Positions 1-8,806 are shown, numbered from the stretch's first letter. The stretch: DNA of 45,180 nucleotides from an uncultured Dysosmobacter sp. (GCA_934504065.1 CAKSVQ010000004.1:1-45180), one strand, 5' to 3'. A program made the numbers and translations. Notes: generated from the sequence alone by a model not told the origin.

Positions 1-953
1 TGATCTGCGTGCCGGAGCAGATGGTCATTGACGGAAACTTCCCCACGGTGGTCTCCCCCAACCCGGAAAACCCCGAGGGCTTCTATCTGGCCGTGGACAT
101 TGCCAAGCGGGAGGGAGCCGACTTCATCCTCGGCTCCGACCCGGACGCCGACCGGGTCGGCATCATGGTGCGCACGAAGGACGGCGGATTCAAGACTATC
201 TCCGGCAACCAGACAGGCGTGCTGCTGCTGGACTATCTCATCGGCGCGCAGAAGCGCAGCGGAAAGCTGCCGGAAAAGGCGGTGGCCCTCAAGACCATCG
301 TCACCACAGAAATGGCCCGTAAGGTCGCCGAGGTCAACGGCCTTGCCTGCTATGATACCTTTACCGGCTTTAAATTCCTCGCCGAGAAAAAGGACCAGCT
401 GGAAAGCGCCGAAGAGGGCAAGGTCATCTTCGCCTATGAGGAGAGCTACGGCTACATGGTGGGCGACTATGTGCGGGACAAGGACGCCGTGACCGCCTCG
501 CTGCTGCTGACGGAAATGGCCGCATGGTACGCCGCGCAGGGCAAGACCCTTTCTGACGCGCTGGATGCCCTGTATGAAAAATACGGCCACTATGCCGAGC
601 ACACCTATAATCTGGTCATGCCCGGGCTGGACGGCCTGCGGGACATGGCGACGCTGATGCAGTCGCTGCGCACCGCGCCCCCCACTGAAATAGCCGGAGT
701 GCAGATCGCGGCCTATAAGGACTATCAGGACGGCACCGTCACCGATGCCGCCACCGGGGAAAAGCACACCATGGAGCTCTCCGGGTCTAACGTGCTGCGC
801 TTTGAAATGGCCGACGGCACCTCCATCATCGTCCGCCCCTCCGGCACCGAGCCGAAGATCAAGGTCTACATCCTTGCCCAGGGAGCCGACGCGCAGAATG
901 CGCAGGCTAATGTGGAAAAGTACGGAAAGTGGGCGGAAAGCCTGAAGCACTGA
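1..953 (+). CDS. Phosphoglucomutase/phosphomannomutase family, C-terminal part (5' end outside window)
   Basis: This is an alpha-D-phosphohexomutase that interconverts hexose 1- and 6-phosphates in the cytoplasm. Counting from the GTG at position 9, the metal-binding loop GSDPDADRVG lies at about residues 42-51. The sugar-binding motif EESYGY is at 144-149 and the phosphate-binding motif RPSGTEPK is at 276-283. The catalytic serine loop lies upstream and is not in the window. The frame is open to the left edge, so the gene is truncated by the window and not broken; full-length family members are roughly 550-580 residues. The EESYGY form and the size of the visible half favour a glucose-type phosphoglucomutase, but the exact substrate cannot be fixed from this part. 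The stop is TGA at 951-953. Confidence 0.93.
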   Translation, partial: ICVPEQMVIDGNFPTVVSPNPENPEGFYLAVDIAKREGADFILGSDPDADRVGIMVRTKDGGFKTISGNQTGVLLLDYLIGAQKRSGKLPEKAVALKTIVTTEMARKVAEVNGLACYDTFTGFKFLAEKKDQLESAEEGKVIFAYEESYGYMVGDYVRDKDAVTASLLLTEMAAWYAAQGKTLSDALDALYEKYGHYAEHTYNLVMPGLDGLRDMATLMQSLRTAPPTEIAGVQIAAYKDYQDGTVTDAATGEKHTMELSGSNVLRFEMADGTSIIVRPSGTEPKIKVYILAQGADAQNAQANVEKYGKWAESLKH

Positions 954-960
954 TTCAGGA

Positions 961-992
961 GCGGCCAAAAGTCCATCTGGACTTTTGGCCGC
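961..992. repeat. Perfect 14-bp inverted repeat after phosphoglucomutase
   Basis: Arms at 961-974 and 979-992 are perfect complements around a 4-base loop, starting 7 bases after the phosphoglucomutase stop. No T-run follows immediately, so it may act as a 3' stabiliser or weak terminator. Confidence 0.6.
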
Positions 993-1018
993 CTTGCGCA
1001 ATACCTCGCTTTTTGTCT

Positions 1019-1080
1019 GCCGCGCAGCCCAAAAAGCTTCCGCTGCGCGGCACAAAGCACCTGTATGGACAGGTGCTTTG
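1019..1080. repeat. Two further hairpins in the pgm-pyrC gap
   Basis: One 9-bp inverted repeat has arms at 1019-1027 and 1043-1051. A second, 12-bp repeat has arms at 1053-1064 and 1069-1080. With the hairpin at 961-992 they form a cluster of three stem-loops in about 120 bases that do not code for protein. The rest of the 954-1295 gap holds a terminator and the pyrC promoter. Confidence 0.55.
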
Positions 1081-1180
1081 TCGGCATTCGATCCAACACG
1101 AAAGGGTTCCCGCCCCCTCATACTCCCCCTGCTGCAAAAAACATTTTTTCTGCAAACCCAACTTTTTTGCAGACTGCACA

Positions 1181-1208
1181 AGCGGGCCGAAAATCGGCCC
1201 GCTTTTTG
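1181..1208 (+). terminator. Rho-independent terminator upstream of the pyr operon
   Basis: A 10-bp perfect stem (1181-1190 with 1194-1203) and a 3-base AAA loop are followed by a run of T. It lies upstream of the pyr promoter, so it insulates the pyr operon from the preceding transcript and is not a leader attenuator. Confidence 0.85.
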
Positions 1209-1231
1209 TACATCTGCGGCGGAAAATGCCG

Positions 1232-1260
1232 TTGACATCCCTGCCGCTTTCCGATAAAAT
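1232..1260 (+). promoter_or_regulatory. Vegetative promoter of the pyr operon
   Basis: TTGACA (1232-1237), a 17-base spacer and TAAAAT (1255-1260) form a near-consensus sigma-A promoter. The expected start near 1267 leaves a leader of only about 30 bases before pyrC, too short for a classical PyrR attenuator. Confidence 0.8.
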
Positions 1261-1295
1261 AATGAGTTGAAAATGTACCAGAGAGGAGAACCCAC

Positions 1296-2573
1296 ATGAG
1301 TCTTCTGCTGACCGGCGGAACCGTTTTCCGAAATGGAAAGTTCCAGAATATGGACATCGCCATCGATCAGGGGCGTATTGTTTCCCTTCCTACGGAAGGC
1401 TTTTCCGTCATTCAATTTCATCACCATTTGGTCGTTCCAGGTTTCGTTGATGTTCACGTTCATCTTCGACAGCCTGGTTTTTCTTATAAAGAGACGATCT
1501 ATTCCGGCACCATGGCGGCGGCGGCAGGCGGATATACCGCCGTGTGCGCCATGCCCAACCTCAAGCCCGTGCCGGACACGCTGGCCAGCCTCAACGAGGA
1601 GCGGACGGTCATTGAAAAGGACGCCCGCGTCCATGTCTATCCCTACGGGGCCATTACCATGGGCCAGCAGGGGCGGGTCCTTGCCGATATGGAGGCCATG
1701 GCCCCCTATGTGGCGGGCTTTTCCGACGATGGCCGGGGCGTTCAGTCCGAAGACATGATGCGCCGCGCCATGGAAAAGGCCCGGGCACTGGGTAAGATCA
1801 TTGTGGCCCACTGCGAGGATGAAACCCTGCTCACCCCCGGCTGGGCCGTGCACGACGGGGCCTTTGCCCGTCGGAACGACCTGCCCGGCAACGATCCCGC
1901 CAGCGAGTGGCGGCAGGTGGAGCGGGACATTCGTCTGGTGCGGGAGACCGGGTGCCGCTATCACGTCTGTCACATCTCCACCAGAGAATCCGTGGCGCTG
2001 ATCCGCGCCGCCAAGGCCGAGGGGCTGCCTGTCACCTGCGAGACCGGTCCCCACTATCTGGTGCTGACCGACGAGGAACTGCTGGACGAGGGCCGCTTCA
2101 AAATGAATCCCCCCATCCGCACTGCCGCCGACCGGGACGCCCTGATCGAAGGGCTGCTGGACGGCACGGTGGACTGCATCGCCACCGACCACGCCCCCCA
2201 CAGCGCCGAGGAAAAGTCCCGCGGCCTGCGGGGCAGTCTCAACGGCATCGTGGGACTGGAGACCGCCTTCCCCATCCTCTACACGAATCTGGTCGCCACC
2301 GGCATCGTGCCGCTGGAGACTGTGCTGAACGCCCTGTGCGTCAATCCCCGGCGGATCTTCGGCCTGCCCGGCGGCACGCTGACCTCCGGCGAGACCGCCG
2401 ACCTCACCGTGCTGGATCTGGACCGCCCCCACGTGATCGACAGCCGGACATTCCGCTCCCTCGGCCGCGCCACCCCGTTCGACGGCTGGGGCGTATCCGC
2501 CGCCGTGGCCATGACGATCTGCGGCGGGGAAATCGTCTATCACGACCTGCAAAACCGGGAGGAACTGCAATGA
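1296..2573 (+). CDS. pyrC: Dihydroorotase
   Basis: This zinc enzyme closes N-carbamoyl-aspartate to dihydroorotate, the third step of UMP synthesis. The 425 residues fit a class I dihydroorotase. The metal motif HVHLRQPG starts at residue 54. Asp144/145 (SDDG) takes the place of the carbamylated lysine of other classes. Further ligands are His172 (AHCED), His226 (HIST) and Asp298 (ATDHAPHS). The start is ATG at 1296, with GAGAGGAG 7 bases upstream. The stop overlaps the pyrK start (ATGA). Bases about 1320-1500 are rich in T and use codons such as GTT, CTT, CAT and TTT, unlike the GC-ending codons in the rest of the gene and its neighbours. The metal motif lies in that patch, so the protein should still be functional. 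Confidence 0.97.
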   Translation: MSLLLTGGTVFRNGKFQNMDIAIDQGRIVSLPTEGFSVIQFHHHLVVPGFVDVHVHLRQPGFSYKETIYSGTMAAAAGGYTAVCAMPNLKPVPDTLASLNEERTVIEKDARVHVYPYGAITMGQQGRVLADMEAMAPYVAGFSDDGRGVQSEDMMRRAMEKARALGKIIVAHCEDETLLTPGWAVHDGAFARRNDLPGNDPASEWRQVERDIRLVRETGCRYHVCHISTRESVALIRAAKAEGLPVTCETGPHYLVLTDEELLDEGRFKMNPPIRTAADRDALIEGLLDGTVDCIATDHAPHSAEEKSRGLRGSLNGIVGLETAFPILYTNLVATGIVPLETVLNALCVNPRRIFGLPGGTLTSGETADLTVLDLDRPHVIDSRTFRSLGRATPFDGWGVSAAVAMTICGGEIVYHDLQNREELQ

Positions 2574-3307
2574 AACGATCTGACTTTATCTTGGAACATG
2601 CCCGCCAGCTGACGGAGGACACCTATGAGCTGGTCCTCTCCGGCGACACGTCCGCCGTCACCGCGCCGGGGCAGTTCGTGAACCTTTCGCTGCCCGGAAA
2701 GTTCCTGCGCCGCCCCATCTCCATCTGCAACTGGACAAAGGACGGCCTGCTGCTTCTAGTCAAGGTGGTGGGCGATGGCACGCGGGAGCTGGTGCGCAGC
2801 GTGCCCGGCACGCAGATCGATACGCTCAGCGGCCTTGGCAACGGCTTTGACATGGCCGTGGCCGGAGAGCACCCCGTTCTGGCCGGAGGCGGTATCGGCA
2901 TCGCCCCGCTGTACGGTCTTGCCCTGCGGATGCTGGAACGGGGCCAACACCCCACCATTGCGCTGGGCTTCCGCTCTGGACACGGCGCTTTTTATCTGGA
3001 CGAATTTGCCGCCCTTGGCTGCCGTCTGCTCATCGCCACCGAGGATGGCAGCATGGGCGTCCGGGGCTTTGTGACCGACTGCATCCGCTCTGTGCCGGAG
3101 TGCGACTATGTGCTCTCCTGCGGCCCGCTGCCCATGCTCAAGGCCGTCCACGGCCTGCCCCAGCTGCGGGGCGGACAGTTCAGCTTCGAGGCCCGGATGG
3201 GCTGCGGCTTCGGCGCGTGCATGGGCTGCACCGTGCCCACCCAGGACGGGTATAAACGGGTGTGCAAGGACGGCCCCATCCTTTATAAGGAGGAGATCGT
3301 ATGGTAA
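2570..3307 (+). CDS. pyrK: Dihydroorotate dehydrogenase B, electron-transfer subunit
   Basis: PyrK carries electrons from the FMN of PyrD through a [2Fe-2S] cluster and FAD to NAD+. The 245-residue product has the FAD-binding motif RRPIS at 47-51 and the nucleotide-binding loop GGGIGIAP at 106-113. The C-terminal cluster cysteines are Cys212, Cys217, Cys220 and Cys232 (C-x4-C-x2-C-x11-C), the PyrK pattern. The start is the ATG overlapping the pyrC stop by 4 bases; upstream in-frame sequence lies inside pyrC. It overlaps pyrD by 7 bases, as expected for two subunits of one complex. Confidence 0.97.
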   Translation: MKRSDFILEHARQLTEDTYELVLSGDTSAVTAPGQFVNLSLPGKFLRRPISICNWTKDGLLLLVKVVGDGTRELVRSVPGTQIDTLSGLGNGFDMAVAGEHPVLAGGGIGIAPLYGLALRMLERGQHPTIALGFRSGHGAFYLDEFAALGCRLLIATEDGSMGVRGFVTDCIRSVPECDYVLSCGPLPMLKAVHGLPQLRGGQFSFEARMGCGFGACMGCTVPTQDGYKRVCKDGPILYKEEIVW

Positions 3308-4218
3308 ACCTCGCCGTCACGCTGGCAGGCGTGGAACTGAAAAACCCCATCATTCCCGCCTCCGGCACCTTTGGCTATGGCCGGGAATACGCCGAGCTCT
3401 ACGACCTGAATATTTTGGGCAGCTTTTCCTGGAAGGGCACCACCGCCGCGCCTCGGCTGGGCAATCCCCAGCCCCGCATCGCGGAAACGACGGGCGGGAT
3501 GCTCAACGCCGTGGGGCTGCAAAACCCCGGCATCGACGCGGTGATCGCACAGGAGGTGCCCAACATCGCGCAAATCTTCCGTGGCCCCGTCATTGCCAAC
3601 GTGGGCGGGTTTTCGCTGGAGGAATACGCGGAAAACTGCCGCAAGCTCAACGACGTGGAGCAGGTGAAGCTGCTGGAGGTCAATATCTCCTGTCCCAATG
3701 TTCACGCAGGCGGAAAGAACTTCGGCTGCGATCCGAAGGCCGCCGCCGAGGTGACCAAAGCGGTGAAGGCGGCGACGGACAAGCCCGTTTTCATGAAGCT
3801 GACCCCCAATGTCACCGACATCGCTGAGATCGCCCGGGCCTGCGAGGACGCCGGGGCCGATGGGCTGTGCCTGATCAACACTCTGCTGGGCATGCGCATC
3901 GACCTGCGCACCCGCCGCCCCGTCATTGCCAACCGCACCGGAGGGGTGTCCGGCCCCGCCGTGTTCCCGGTGGCACTGCGGATGGTGTGGGACGTGTATG
4001 AGGCCGTCCGCATTCCCATCATCGGCTGCGGAGGCGTGTCCTCTGCCGAGGACGCCGCCGAAATGATGCTGGCAGGCGCTGCCGCCGTGGAGGTGGGCGC
4101 CGCCAACCTGAAAGACCCCTATGCCTGCAAAACCATTGTGGAAAATCTGCCCGGCGTATGCGAAAAGCTGGGCATCACCCATATTTCTGAATTAACAGGA
4201 GGAGCACATCATGGCTAA
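3301..4218 (+). CDS. pyrD: Dihydroorotate dehydrogenase B (NAD+), catalytic subunit
   Basis: This FMN enzyme oxidises dihydroorotate to orotate. The 305-residue protein is a class 1B type: the active-site base is Cys131 in VNISCPNV, and class 2 membrane enzymes have serine there. PyrK next door provides the electron path to NAD+. FMN and phosphate-binding elements ([19 protein letters not shown]) lie in the C-terminal half. The start is ATG 3301, with AAGGAGGAG just upstream inside pyrK. The end overlaps pyrF by 8 bases. Confidence 0.97.
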   Translation: MVNLAVTLAGVELKNPIIPASGTFGYGREYAELYDLNILGSFSWKGTTAAPRLGNPQPRIAETTGGMLNAVGLQNPGIDAVIAQEVPNIAQIFRGPVIANVGGFSLEEYAENCRKLNDVEQVKLLEVNISCPNVHAGGKNFGCDPKAAAEVTKAVKAATDKPVFMKLTPNVTDIAEIARACEDAGADGLCLINTLLGMRIDLRTRRPVIANRTGGVSGPAVFPVALRMVWDVYEAVRIPIIGCGGVSSAEDAAEMMLAGAAAVEVGAANLKDPYACKTIVENLPGVCEKLGITHISELTGGAHHG

Positions 4219-4912
4219 AGACGTTATCATCGCGCTGGACTTCCCCACCCGGGAGGATACGCTGGCGTTTCTGGACCGCTTCCCCGCCGGGGAAAAGCCC
4301 TTTGTGAAGATCGGCATGGAGCTTTTCTATGCCGAAGGCCCCCAGATTGTCCGGGACATCAAGGCCCGGGGCCACAAGATCTTTCTGGACCTGAAGCTCC
4401 ACGATATTCCCAACACCGTCAAGCGCGCCATGTCCGTGCTCTCGCGGCTGGATGTGGACATGGTGAATCTCCACGCCGCCGGAGCCTCCGAAATGATGCG
4501 CGGCGCGCTGGAGGGCCTGACCCGGCCCGACGGCACCCGCCCCCTGCTGATCGCCGTCACCCAGCTGACCTCCACTGACGCCTCCGCGCTGAAAAACGAA
4601 CTGCTGATTGACACCCCCATGGCAGAGACCGTGATGTCCTACGCCAAAAACGCCGCCGACAGCGGGTTGGACGGCGTGGTCTGCTCTCCGCTGGAGGCGG
4701 CGCTGGTCAAGGAAAAGTGCGGCCAAAGCTTCCTCACTGTCACCCCCGGTATCCGCTTTGCGGACAGCGTCGTGGGCGACCAGAAGCGCATCATGACCCC
4801 GGAAAAAGCCGGAAAGTCCGGCTGCGACTACATCGTGGTGGGCCGCCCCATCACGCAGGCCGACGATCCCGTGGCCGCTTACCGCCGGGCCGTGAAGGAC
4901 TTTTTGGGCTGA
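4211..4912 (+). CDS. pyrF: Orotidine-5'-phosphate decarboxylase
   Basis: This enzyme decarboxylates OMP to UMP, the last step of the pathway. The 233-residue TIM-barrel protein has the catalytic Asp-Lys-x-x-Asp array in [13 protein letters not shown] (Asp60, Lys62, Asp65). The C-terminal phosphate-binding stretch includes TPGIR and YIVVGRPIT. The length matches the short bacterial group. An AGGAGG ribosome site lies in the pyrD tail. The next gene begins one base after the stop. Confidence 0.96.
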   Translation: MAKDVIIALDFPTREDTLAFLDRFPAGEKPFVKIGMELFYAEGPQIVRDIKARGHKIFLDLKLHDIPNTVKRAMSVLSRLDVDMVNLHAAGASEMMRGALEGLTRPDGTRPLLIAVTQLTSTDASALKNELLIDTPMAETVMSYAKNAADSGLDGVVCSPLEAALVKEKCGQSFLTVTPGIRFADSVVGDQKRIMTPEKAGKSGCDYIVVGRPITQADDPVAAYRRAVKDFLG

Positions 4913-4913
4913 G

Positions 4914-5645
4914 ATGACCACCACCTCCTGTTCCCGCCCGGGGCTGAATGCCAACCAACTGCGCACGCTGGCCATGATATTGATGCTCATTGACCATGTG
5001 TGGGCCGTGTTTCTCTCCAGCCACCTGTGGATGACATATCTTGGCCGTCTGGCCTTCCCCATCTTTGCCTTTCAGATCTCCGAGGGATTTTTCCACACCT
5101 CCGACCGCAGGCGCTATGCCAAACGTCTGCTGCTCTTTGCCCTGCTTTCGGAAATCCCCTTTGATCTGGTCTATGGCAGCACGCCCTTTTACCCCTTCCA
5201 TCAGAACGTCCTCTTCACGCTGCTGCTGGGACTTTTGGGCTGCTGCGCCATCGACCGCACCCGACAGATCGGCACCAAAAAGGCATGGGCGCTTTGCGCC
5301 CTCTCCCTTGCGGGCATCCTGCTGGCCGCCACCGTGTTCTTTGTGGACTACGGTTGGCGGGGCGTTGCCACGGTGCTGGCCTTTTACGCCCTGCGGGATT
5401 TCCCCGGTGCGCGCCTTGCCCAGCTCTGCGCGCTGGCCGCGCTGAACATTCTCGGCGTCCGGGATATGACCCTCCCCCTGCTGGGGTGGGACTTCCCCAC
5501 GCAGGGCTTCGCCGTGGGGGCGATCGTGCCCATCTGGCTGTACAACGGCCAGCGGGGCGGCGGCGGAAAGGCGCTGCAATACGCGTTTTACGCTTTCTAT
5601 CCTGTTCACCTGCTGGTTTTATACCTGCTGTTCTACTTCCGCTGA
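4914..5645 (+). CDS. TraX-family integral membrane protein within the pyr operon
   Basis: The 243-residue, strongly hydrophobic protein has about six to eight membrane segments and the family signature LIDHVW at residues 25-30. TraX relatives resemble membrane acyltransferases; F-plasmid TraX N-acetylates pilin, but chromosomal firmicute members have no settled role. The gene starts one base after the pyrF stop and precedes pyrE by 30 bases, so it is almost certainly co-transcribed with pyrimidine genes. Nothing in the sequence ties it to pyrimidine chemistry, and no conjugation genes are nearby. Family assignment is fairly sure; function is unknown. Confidence 0.8.
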   Translation: MTTTSCSRPGLNANQLRTLAMILMLIDHVWAVFLSSHLWMTYLGRLAFPIFAFQISEGFFHTSDRRRYAKRLLLFALLSEIPFDLVYGSTPFYPFHQNVLFTLLLGLLGCCAIDRTRQIGTKKAWALCALSLAGILLAATVFFVDYGWRGVATVLAFYALRDFPGARLAQLCALAALNILGVRDMTLPLLGWDFPTQGFAVGAIVPIWLYNGQRGGGGKALQYAFYAFYPVHLLVLYLLFYFR

Positions 5646-5675
5646 AGCGTTTATTTTGGAAAGGAGACTTCCTGT

Positions 5676-6311
5676 ATGAATCTGGAACACACCATTGCCC
5701 ATGATCTTCTCAGCATCGGCGCGGTCTTTCTGCGCCCCGACGAGCCGTTCACCTGGGCCAGCGGCATCAAAAGCCCCATTTACTGCGACAACCGCCTAAC
5801 CCTCACCGCCCCCGCCGTCCGCACTCATGTGGAGGAAGGGCTGGTGGACCTGATCTGCAAGCACTATCCCGATGTCGAGGTGCTGATGGGCACCTCCACC
5901 GCCGGCATTGCCCACGCTGCTATCGTGGGCCACCTGATGGGCCTGCCCATGGGCTATGTCCGCTCCGGCAGCAAGGACCACGGCCGCCAGAACCGCATTG
6001 AGGGCAAGCTGGAGCCGGGCCAGAAGGTCGTGGTGGTGGAGGACCTGATCTCCACCGGCGGCAGCTGCATCGAGGTGGTGGAGGCCCTGCGGGAGGCCGG
6101 AGCCGAGGTGCTGGGCATCGTGTCCATCTTCACCTACGGCCTGCAAAAGGGTCTTGACCGGATGGCCGCCGCCAACGTGAAAAACTTCAGTCTCTCCAAC
6201 TTCGACGCGGTGTGCGAAGTCGCCGCCGAGGAGGGTAAGATCAAGCCCGAGGACATCGAGCGTCTGAAAAAGTTCCGGGCCAACCCCTCGGACGAATCCT
6301 GGATCGGTTAA
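5676..6311 (+). CDS. pyrE: Orotate phosphoribosyltransferase
   Basis: This enzyme joins orotate to PRPP to give OMP. The 211-residue type I phosphoribosyltransferase has the PRPP-binding motif [13 protein letters not shown] at residues 118-130. The flexible-loop stretch is [11 protein letters not shown] at about 100-110, and the hood region contains [20 protein letters not shown] at 5661-5666 sets the ATG at 5676. The 30-base gap after traX shows no terminator, so it belongs to the same transcript. Confidence 0.96.
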   Translation: MNLEHTIAHDLLSIGAVFLRPDEPFTWASGIKSPIYCDNRLTLTAPAVRTHVEEGLVDLICKHYPDVEVLMGTSTAGIAHAAIVGHLMGLPMGYVRSGSKDHGRQNRIEGKLEPGQKVVVVEDLISTGGSCIEVVEALREAGAEVLGIVSIFTYGLQKGLDRMAAANVKNFSLSNFDAVCEVAAEEGKIKPEDIERLKKFRANPSDESWIG

Positions 6312-6325
6312 TAGGAGGAAGCATC

Positions 6326-7246
6326 ATGGCAAGAAATTTGATCGACATTACGGACCTGAGCGTAGAGGAGATCGACCAGCTCATCGCCACTGCGGAGGAT
6401 ATTATCGCAAACCCTGTGAAGTATCAGGATGTCTGCGCCCACAAGCAGCTGGCAACGCTGTTCTTCGAGCCCTCCACCCGCACCCGGCTGAGCTTTGAGT
6501 CGGCCATGCTGTCGCTGGGCGGCAGCGTGCTGGGCTTCTCCTCCGCCAGCTCCAGCTCCACCTCCAAGGGCGAGACCGTGGGCGACACCATCCACACCGT
6601 CAGCAGCTATGTGGACATCATCGCCATGCGCCATCCCAAGGAGGGCGCCCCCATCGCCGCCGCGCAGGTGGCCGAGGTGCCCATCATCAACGCGGGCGAC
6701 GGCGGCCATTGCCACCCCACCCAGACCCTTACCGACCTTTTGACCATCCACCGGGAAAAGGGACGGCTGGACAATTTCACCATCGGCTTCTGCGGCGATC
6801 TGAAGTTTGGCCGCACTGTCCACTCTCTGGTCAACGCCCTCAGCCGCTATTCCGGCATCAACTTCGTGTTCATCTCCCCGGAGGAGCTGAAGCTGCCCCG
6901 GTACGTCAAGGAAGAGGCCCTGAAGAAAAACGGCATTCCCTACACCCAGACCACCGATCTGGAATCCGTCATGCCCCAGCTGGACATTCTCTACATGACC
7001 CGCGTGCAGAAGGAGCGCTTTTTCAACGAGGAGGATTACCTCCGCTTGAAAGACAGCTATGTCCTCACCCCGGAAAAACTGGAAAATGCCAAAAAGGATC
7101 TTTCCATCCTCCATCCCCTGCCCCGTGTCAACGAGATCGCCGTGGCGGTGGACAAGGACCCCCGGGCTGCTTACTGGCGTCAGGTGAAAAACGGCAAGTA
7201 CATCCGCATGGCCCTCATCATGAAGCTGCTGGGCGTTGAAGCGTAA
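6326..7246 (+). CDS. pyrB: Aspartate carbamoyltransferase, catalytic chain
   Basis: This chain condenses carbamoyl phosphate with aspartate, the committed step of pyrimidine synthesis. The 306-residue protein has the carbamoyl-phosphate loop [13 protein letters not shown] (Ser50-Thr-Arg-Thr-Arg54) and the aspartate-binding HPLPRVNEI near residue 260. The length equals that of the E. coli catalytic chain. AGGAGG precedes ATG 6326. The regulatory chain gene follows 12 bases downstream, so the enzyme is probably the allosteric holoenzyme. Confidence 0.97.
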   Translation: MARNLIDITDLSVEEIDQLIATAEDIIANPVKYQDVCAHKQLATLFFEPSTRTRLSFESAMLSLGGSVLGFSSASSSSTSKGETVGDTIHTVSSYVDIIAMRHPKEGAPIAAAQVAEVPIINAGDGGHCHPTQTLTDLLTIHREKGRLDNFTIGFCGDLKFGRTVHSLVNALSRYSGINFVFISPEELKLPRYVKEEALKKNGIPYTQTTDLESVMPQLDILYMTRVQKERFFNEEDYLRLKDSYVLTPEKLENAKKDLSILHPLPRVNEIAVAVDKDPRAAYWRQVKNGKYIRMALIMKLLGVEA

Positions 7247-7258
7247 GGAGGCTTATCT

Positions 7259-7684
7259 ATGAATATCGACAGCATTCAAAACGGCGTAGTCCTTGACCAT
7301 ATCCAGTCCGGCAAGAGCATGGACATTTACAAATACCTCCACCTCGACGAGCTGGACTGCCAGGTGGCCATCATCAAAAACGCCCGCAGCGGCCACATGG
7401 GCCGCAAGGACATCATCAAGATCGACTCCCCTCTGGAGCTGGATCTGGATGTGCTGGGCTATATCGATTCCAACATTACCGTCAACATCATCCGGGACGG
7501 CAAGCGGGTGGAGAAGAAGCATCTGGAGCTGCCCCAGAAGCTGGTGAACATCATCCACTGCAAGAACCCCCGCTGCATCACCGTCAGCGAGCCGCAGTTG
7601 GACGCCATCTTCCTCCTCAGCGACGAGAAAAAGCACACTTACCGCTGCGCTTACTGCGACACCGCCATCGACAAGAAATTCTGA
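7259..7684 (+). CDS. pyrI: Aspartate carbamoyltransferase, regulatory chain
   Basis: PyrI binds nucleotide effectors in its N-terminal domain and docks on PyrB through a C-terminal zinc site. The 141-residue protein has the zinc ligands Cys101, Cys106, Cys130 and Cys133 (C-x4-C-x23-C-x2-C). It is slightly shorter than the roughly 150-residue enterobacterial chains. Its presence implies feedback control by end products, a clostridial and gamma-proteobacterial feature lacking in Bacillus. It is the last pyr gene; a terminator follows at 7731. Confidence 0.95.
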   Translation: MNIDSIQNGVVLDHIQSGKSMDIYKYLHLDELDCQVAIIKNARSGHMGRKDIIKIDSPLELDLDVLGYIDSNITVNIIRDGKRVEKKHLELPQKLVNIIHCKNPRCITVSEPQLDAIFLLSDEKKHTYRCAYCDTAIDKKF

Positions 7685-7730
7685 GTTGAAGCTGTTGAGC
7701 AGGTGGCTTGCCACTTGTTCTGCGGCCCAC

Positions 7731-7764
7731 GCCTGCCCGGAGTAAAAACTCCGGGCAGGCTTTT
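7731..7764 (+). terminator. Terminator of the pyr operon
   Basis: A perfect 13-bp stem (7731-7743 with 7748-7760), an AAAA loop and TTTT. It ends only 9 bases before the start codon of the next gene and abuts its ribosome site. The permease gene therefore depends on read-through or on a promoter inside pyrI. Confidence 0.88.
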
Positions 7765-7773
7765 GAGGTAACT

Positions 7774-8676
7774 ATGAAAAAGACTTATCCCCACGCCCTG
7801 CGGGGCGCGGTGTGCTCTGCGCTGGGCGGCGTGTGCTGGGGCTTTTCCGGCACCTGCGGGCAGTATCTTTTTTCTCACTATCCCGTCAGTTCCCTGTGGC
7901 TGACCTGCGTGCGGCTGCTGGTGGGCGGCGGACTGCTCACGCTTTTATGCCTGCGCCGCCACCGCGCCGATCTGGCCGCCATCCTCCGCACGCCCAAAGA
8001 CCTTGCCATGCTGGTGCTCTATGGTGTGGCGGGGCTGCTGCTGTGCCAGTACGCCTATATGACGGGCATTGCCTATTCCAATGCCGCCACCACCACTGTG
8101 CTGCAAAATCTGGGGCTGCTCCTCATCATGGGTTATACCTGTCTGCGCCAGCGTTGCCTGCCCACCCGGCGGGAGGGCTTTGCGCTGGTGCTGGCACTAT
8201 GCGGCGTTTACCTGCTGGCCACCGGAGGCGACCCCCGGCACATGGCCCTCTCGCCGCTGGGGCTTTTCTGGGGTCTGGCAGCGGCTGCCGCCGTGGCCCT
8301 TTATTCCCTGCTGCCCCAGAAGCTGCTTAGCCGCTATGACCGCAGCGCCGTGGTGGGACCGGGAATGCTGATCGGCGGCATTGCTCTGAACCTCCTCGCA
8401 CTGGGGCGGATGGACGCTGTCTCGCTGCCGCCGGACGGGTGGCTGGCCGTGGCCTCCGTGGTGCTGCTGGGCACCGCCATGGCGTTCACCCTCATCATGC
8501 AGGGCATTGTGGACGCGGGCCCCGCCAAAGCCTCCATGCTGGCTTCCACCGAGCCGCTTTCGGCCACGGTGTTTTCCGCCCTGTGGCTGGGCACCCGGTT
8601 CTCCATCGCCGACCTTGTGGGCTTAGCCGCCATCATTGCCACGGTCTTCCTGCTCACCCGGGCAGACGACGCATGA
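7774..8676 (+). CDS. EamA/DMT-superfamily permease
   Basis: This is a likely drug/metabolite-type exporter of the inner membrane. The 300 residues are very hydrophobic, with about ten predicted membrane helices in two repeated EamA halves. GGVCWGFSGTCGQYLF near the N-terminus and YMTGIAYSNAATTTVLQNL in the first half are typical family stretches. I chose ATG 7774 because GAGG lies just upstream at 7765. Longer readings would place the pyr terminator hairpin inside the coding region. The substrate is unknown; relatives move amino acids or metabolites. Confidence 0.85.
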   Translation: MKKTYPHALRGAVCSALGGVCWGFSGTCGQYLFSHYPVSSLWLTCVRLLVGGGLLTLLCLRRHRADLAAILRTPKDLAMLVLYGVAGLLLCQYAYMTGIAYSNAATTTVLQNLGLLLIMGYTCLRQRCLPTRREGFALVLALCGVYLLATGGDPRHMALSPLGLFWGLAAAAAVALYSLLPQKLLSRYDRSAVVGPGMLIGGIALNLLALGRMDAVSLPPDGWLAVASVVLLGTAMAFTLIMQGIVDAGPAKASMLASTEPLSATVFSALWLGTRFSIADLVGLAAIIATVFLLTRADDA

Positions 8677-8756
8677 TGCAGCCCGCACGGCGCTTGCATC
8701 ATTCGCCCTGTTTCCCCCATTTCTTCCGGGAAAACCGGGCTGATCCCACTAAAAAT

Positions 8757-8796
8757 GCACTGCAAGATTTTTTTCTTGCAGTGCGCTCTTTTTTAT
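8757..8796 (+). terminator. Terminator between the EamA permease and the YitT gene
   Basis: An 11-bp perfect stem (8757-8767 with 8774-8784) with a TTTTTT loop is followed by GCTCTTTTTT. A shorter dyad (8673-8680 with 8695-8702) overlaps the permease stop codon. Confidence 0.85.
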
Positions 8797-8806
8797 GCAT
8801 TTTTTC

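Noticed and set aside
7708..7773. N-terminal extension of the EamA permease
   Set aside because: It would translate through a perfect terminator hairpin and adds residues not expected before the first membrane helix.
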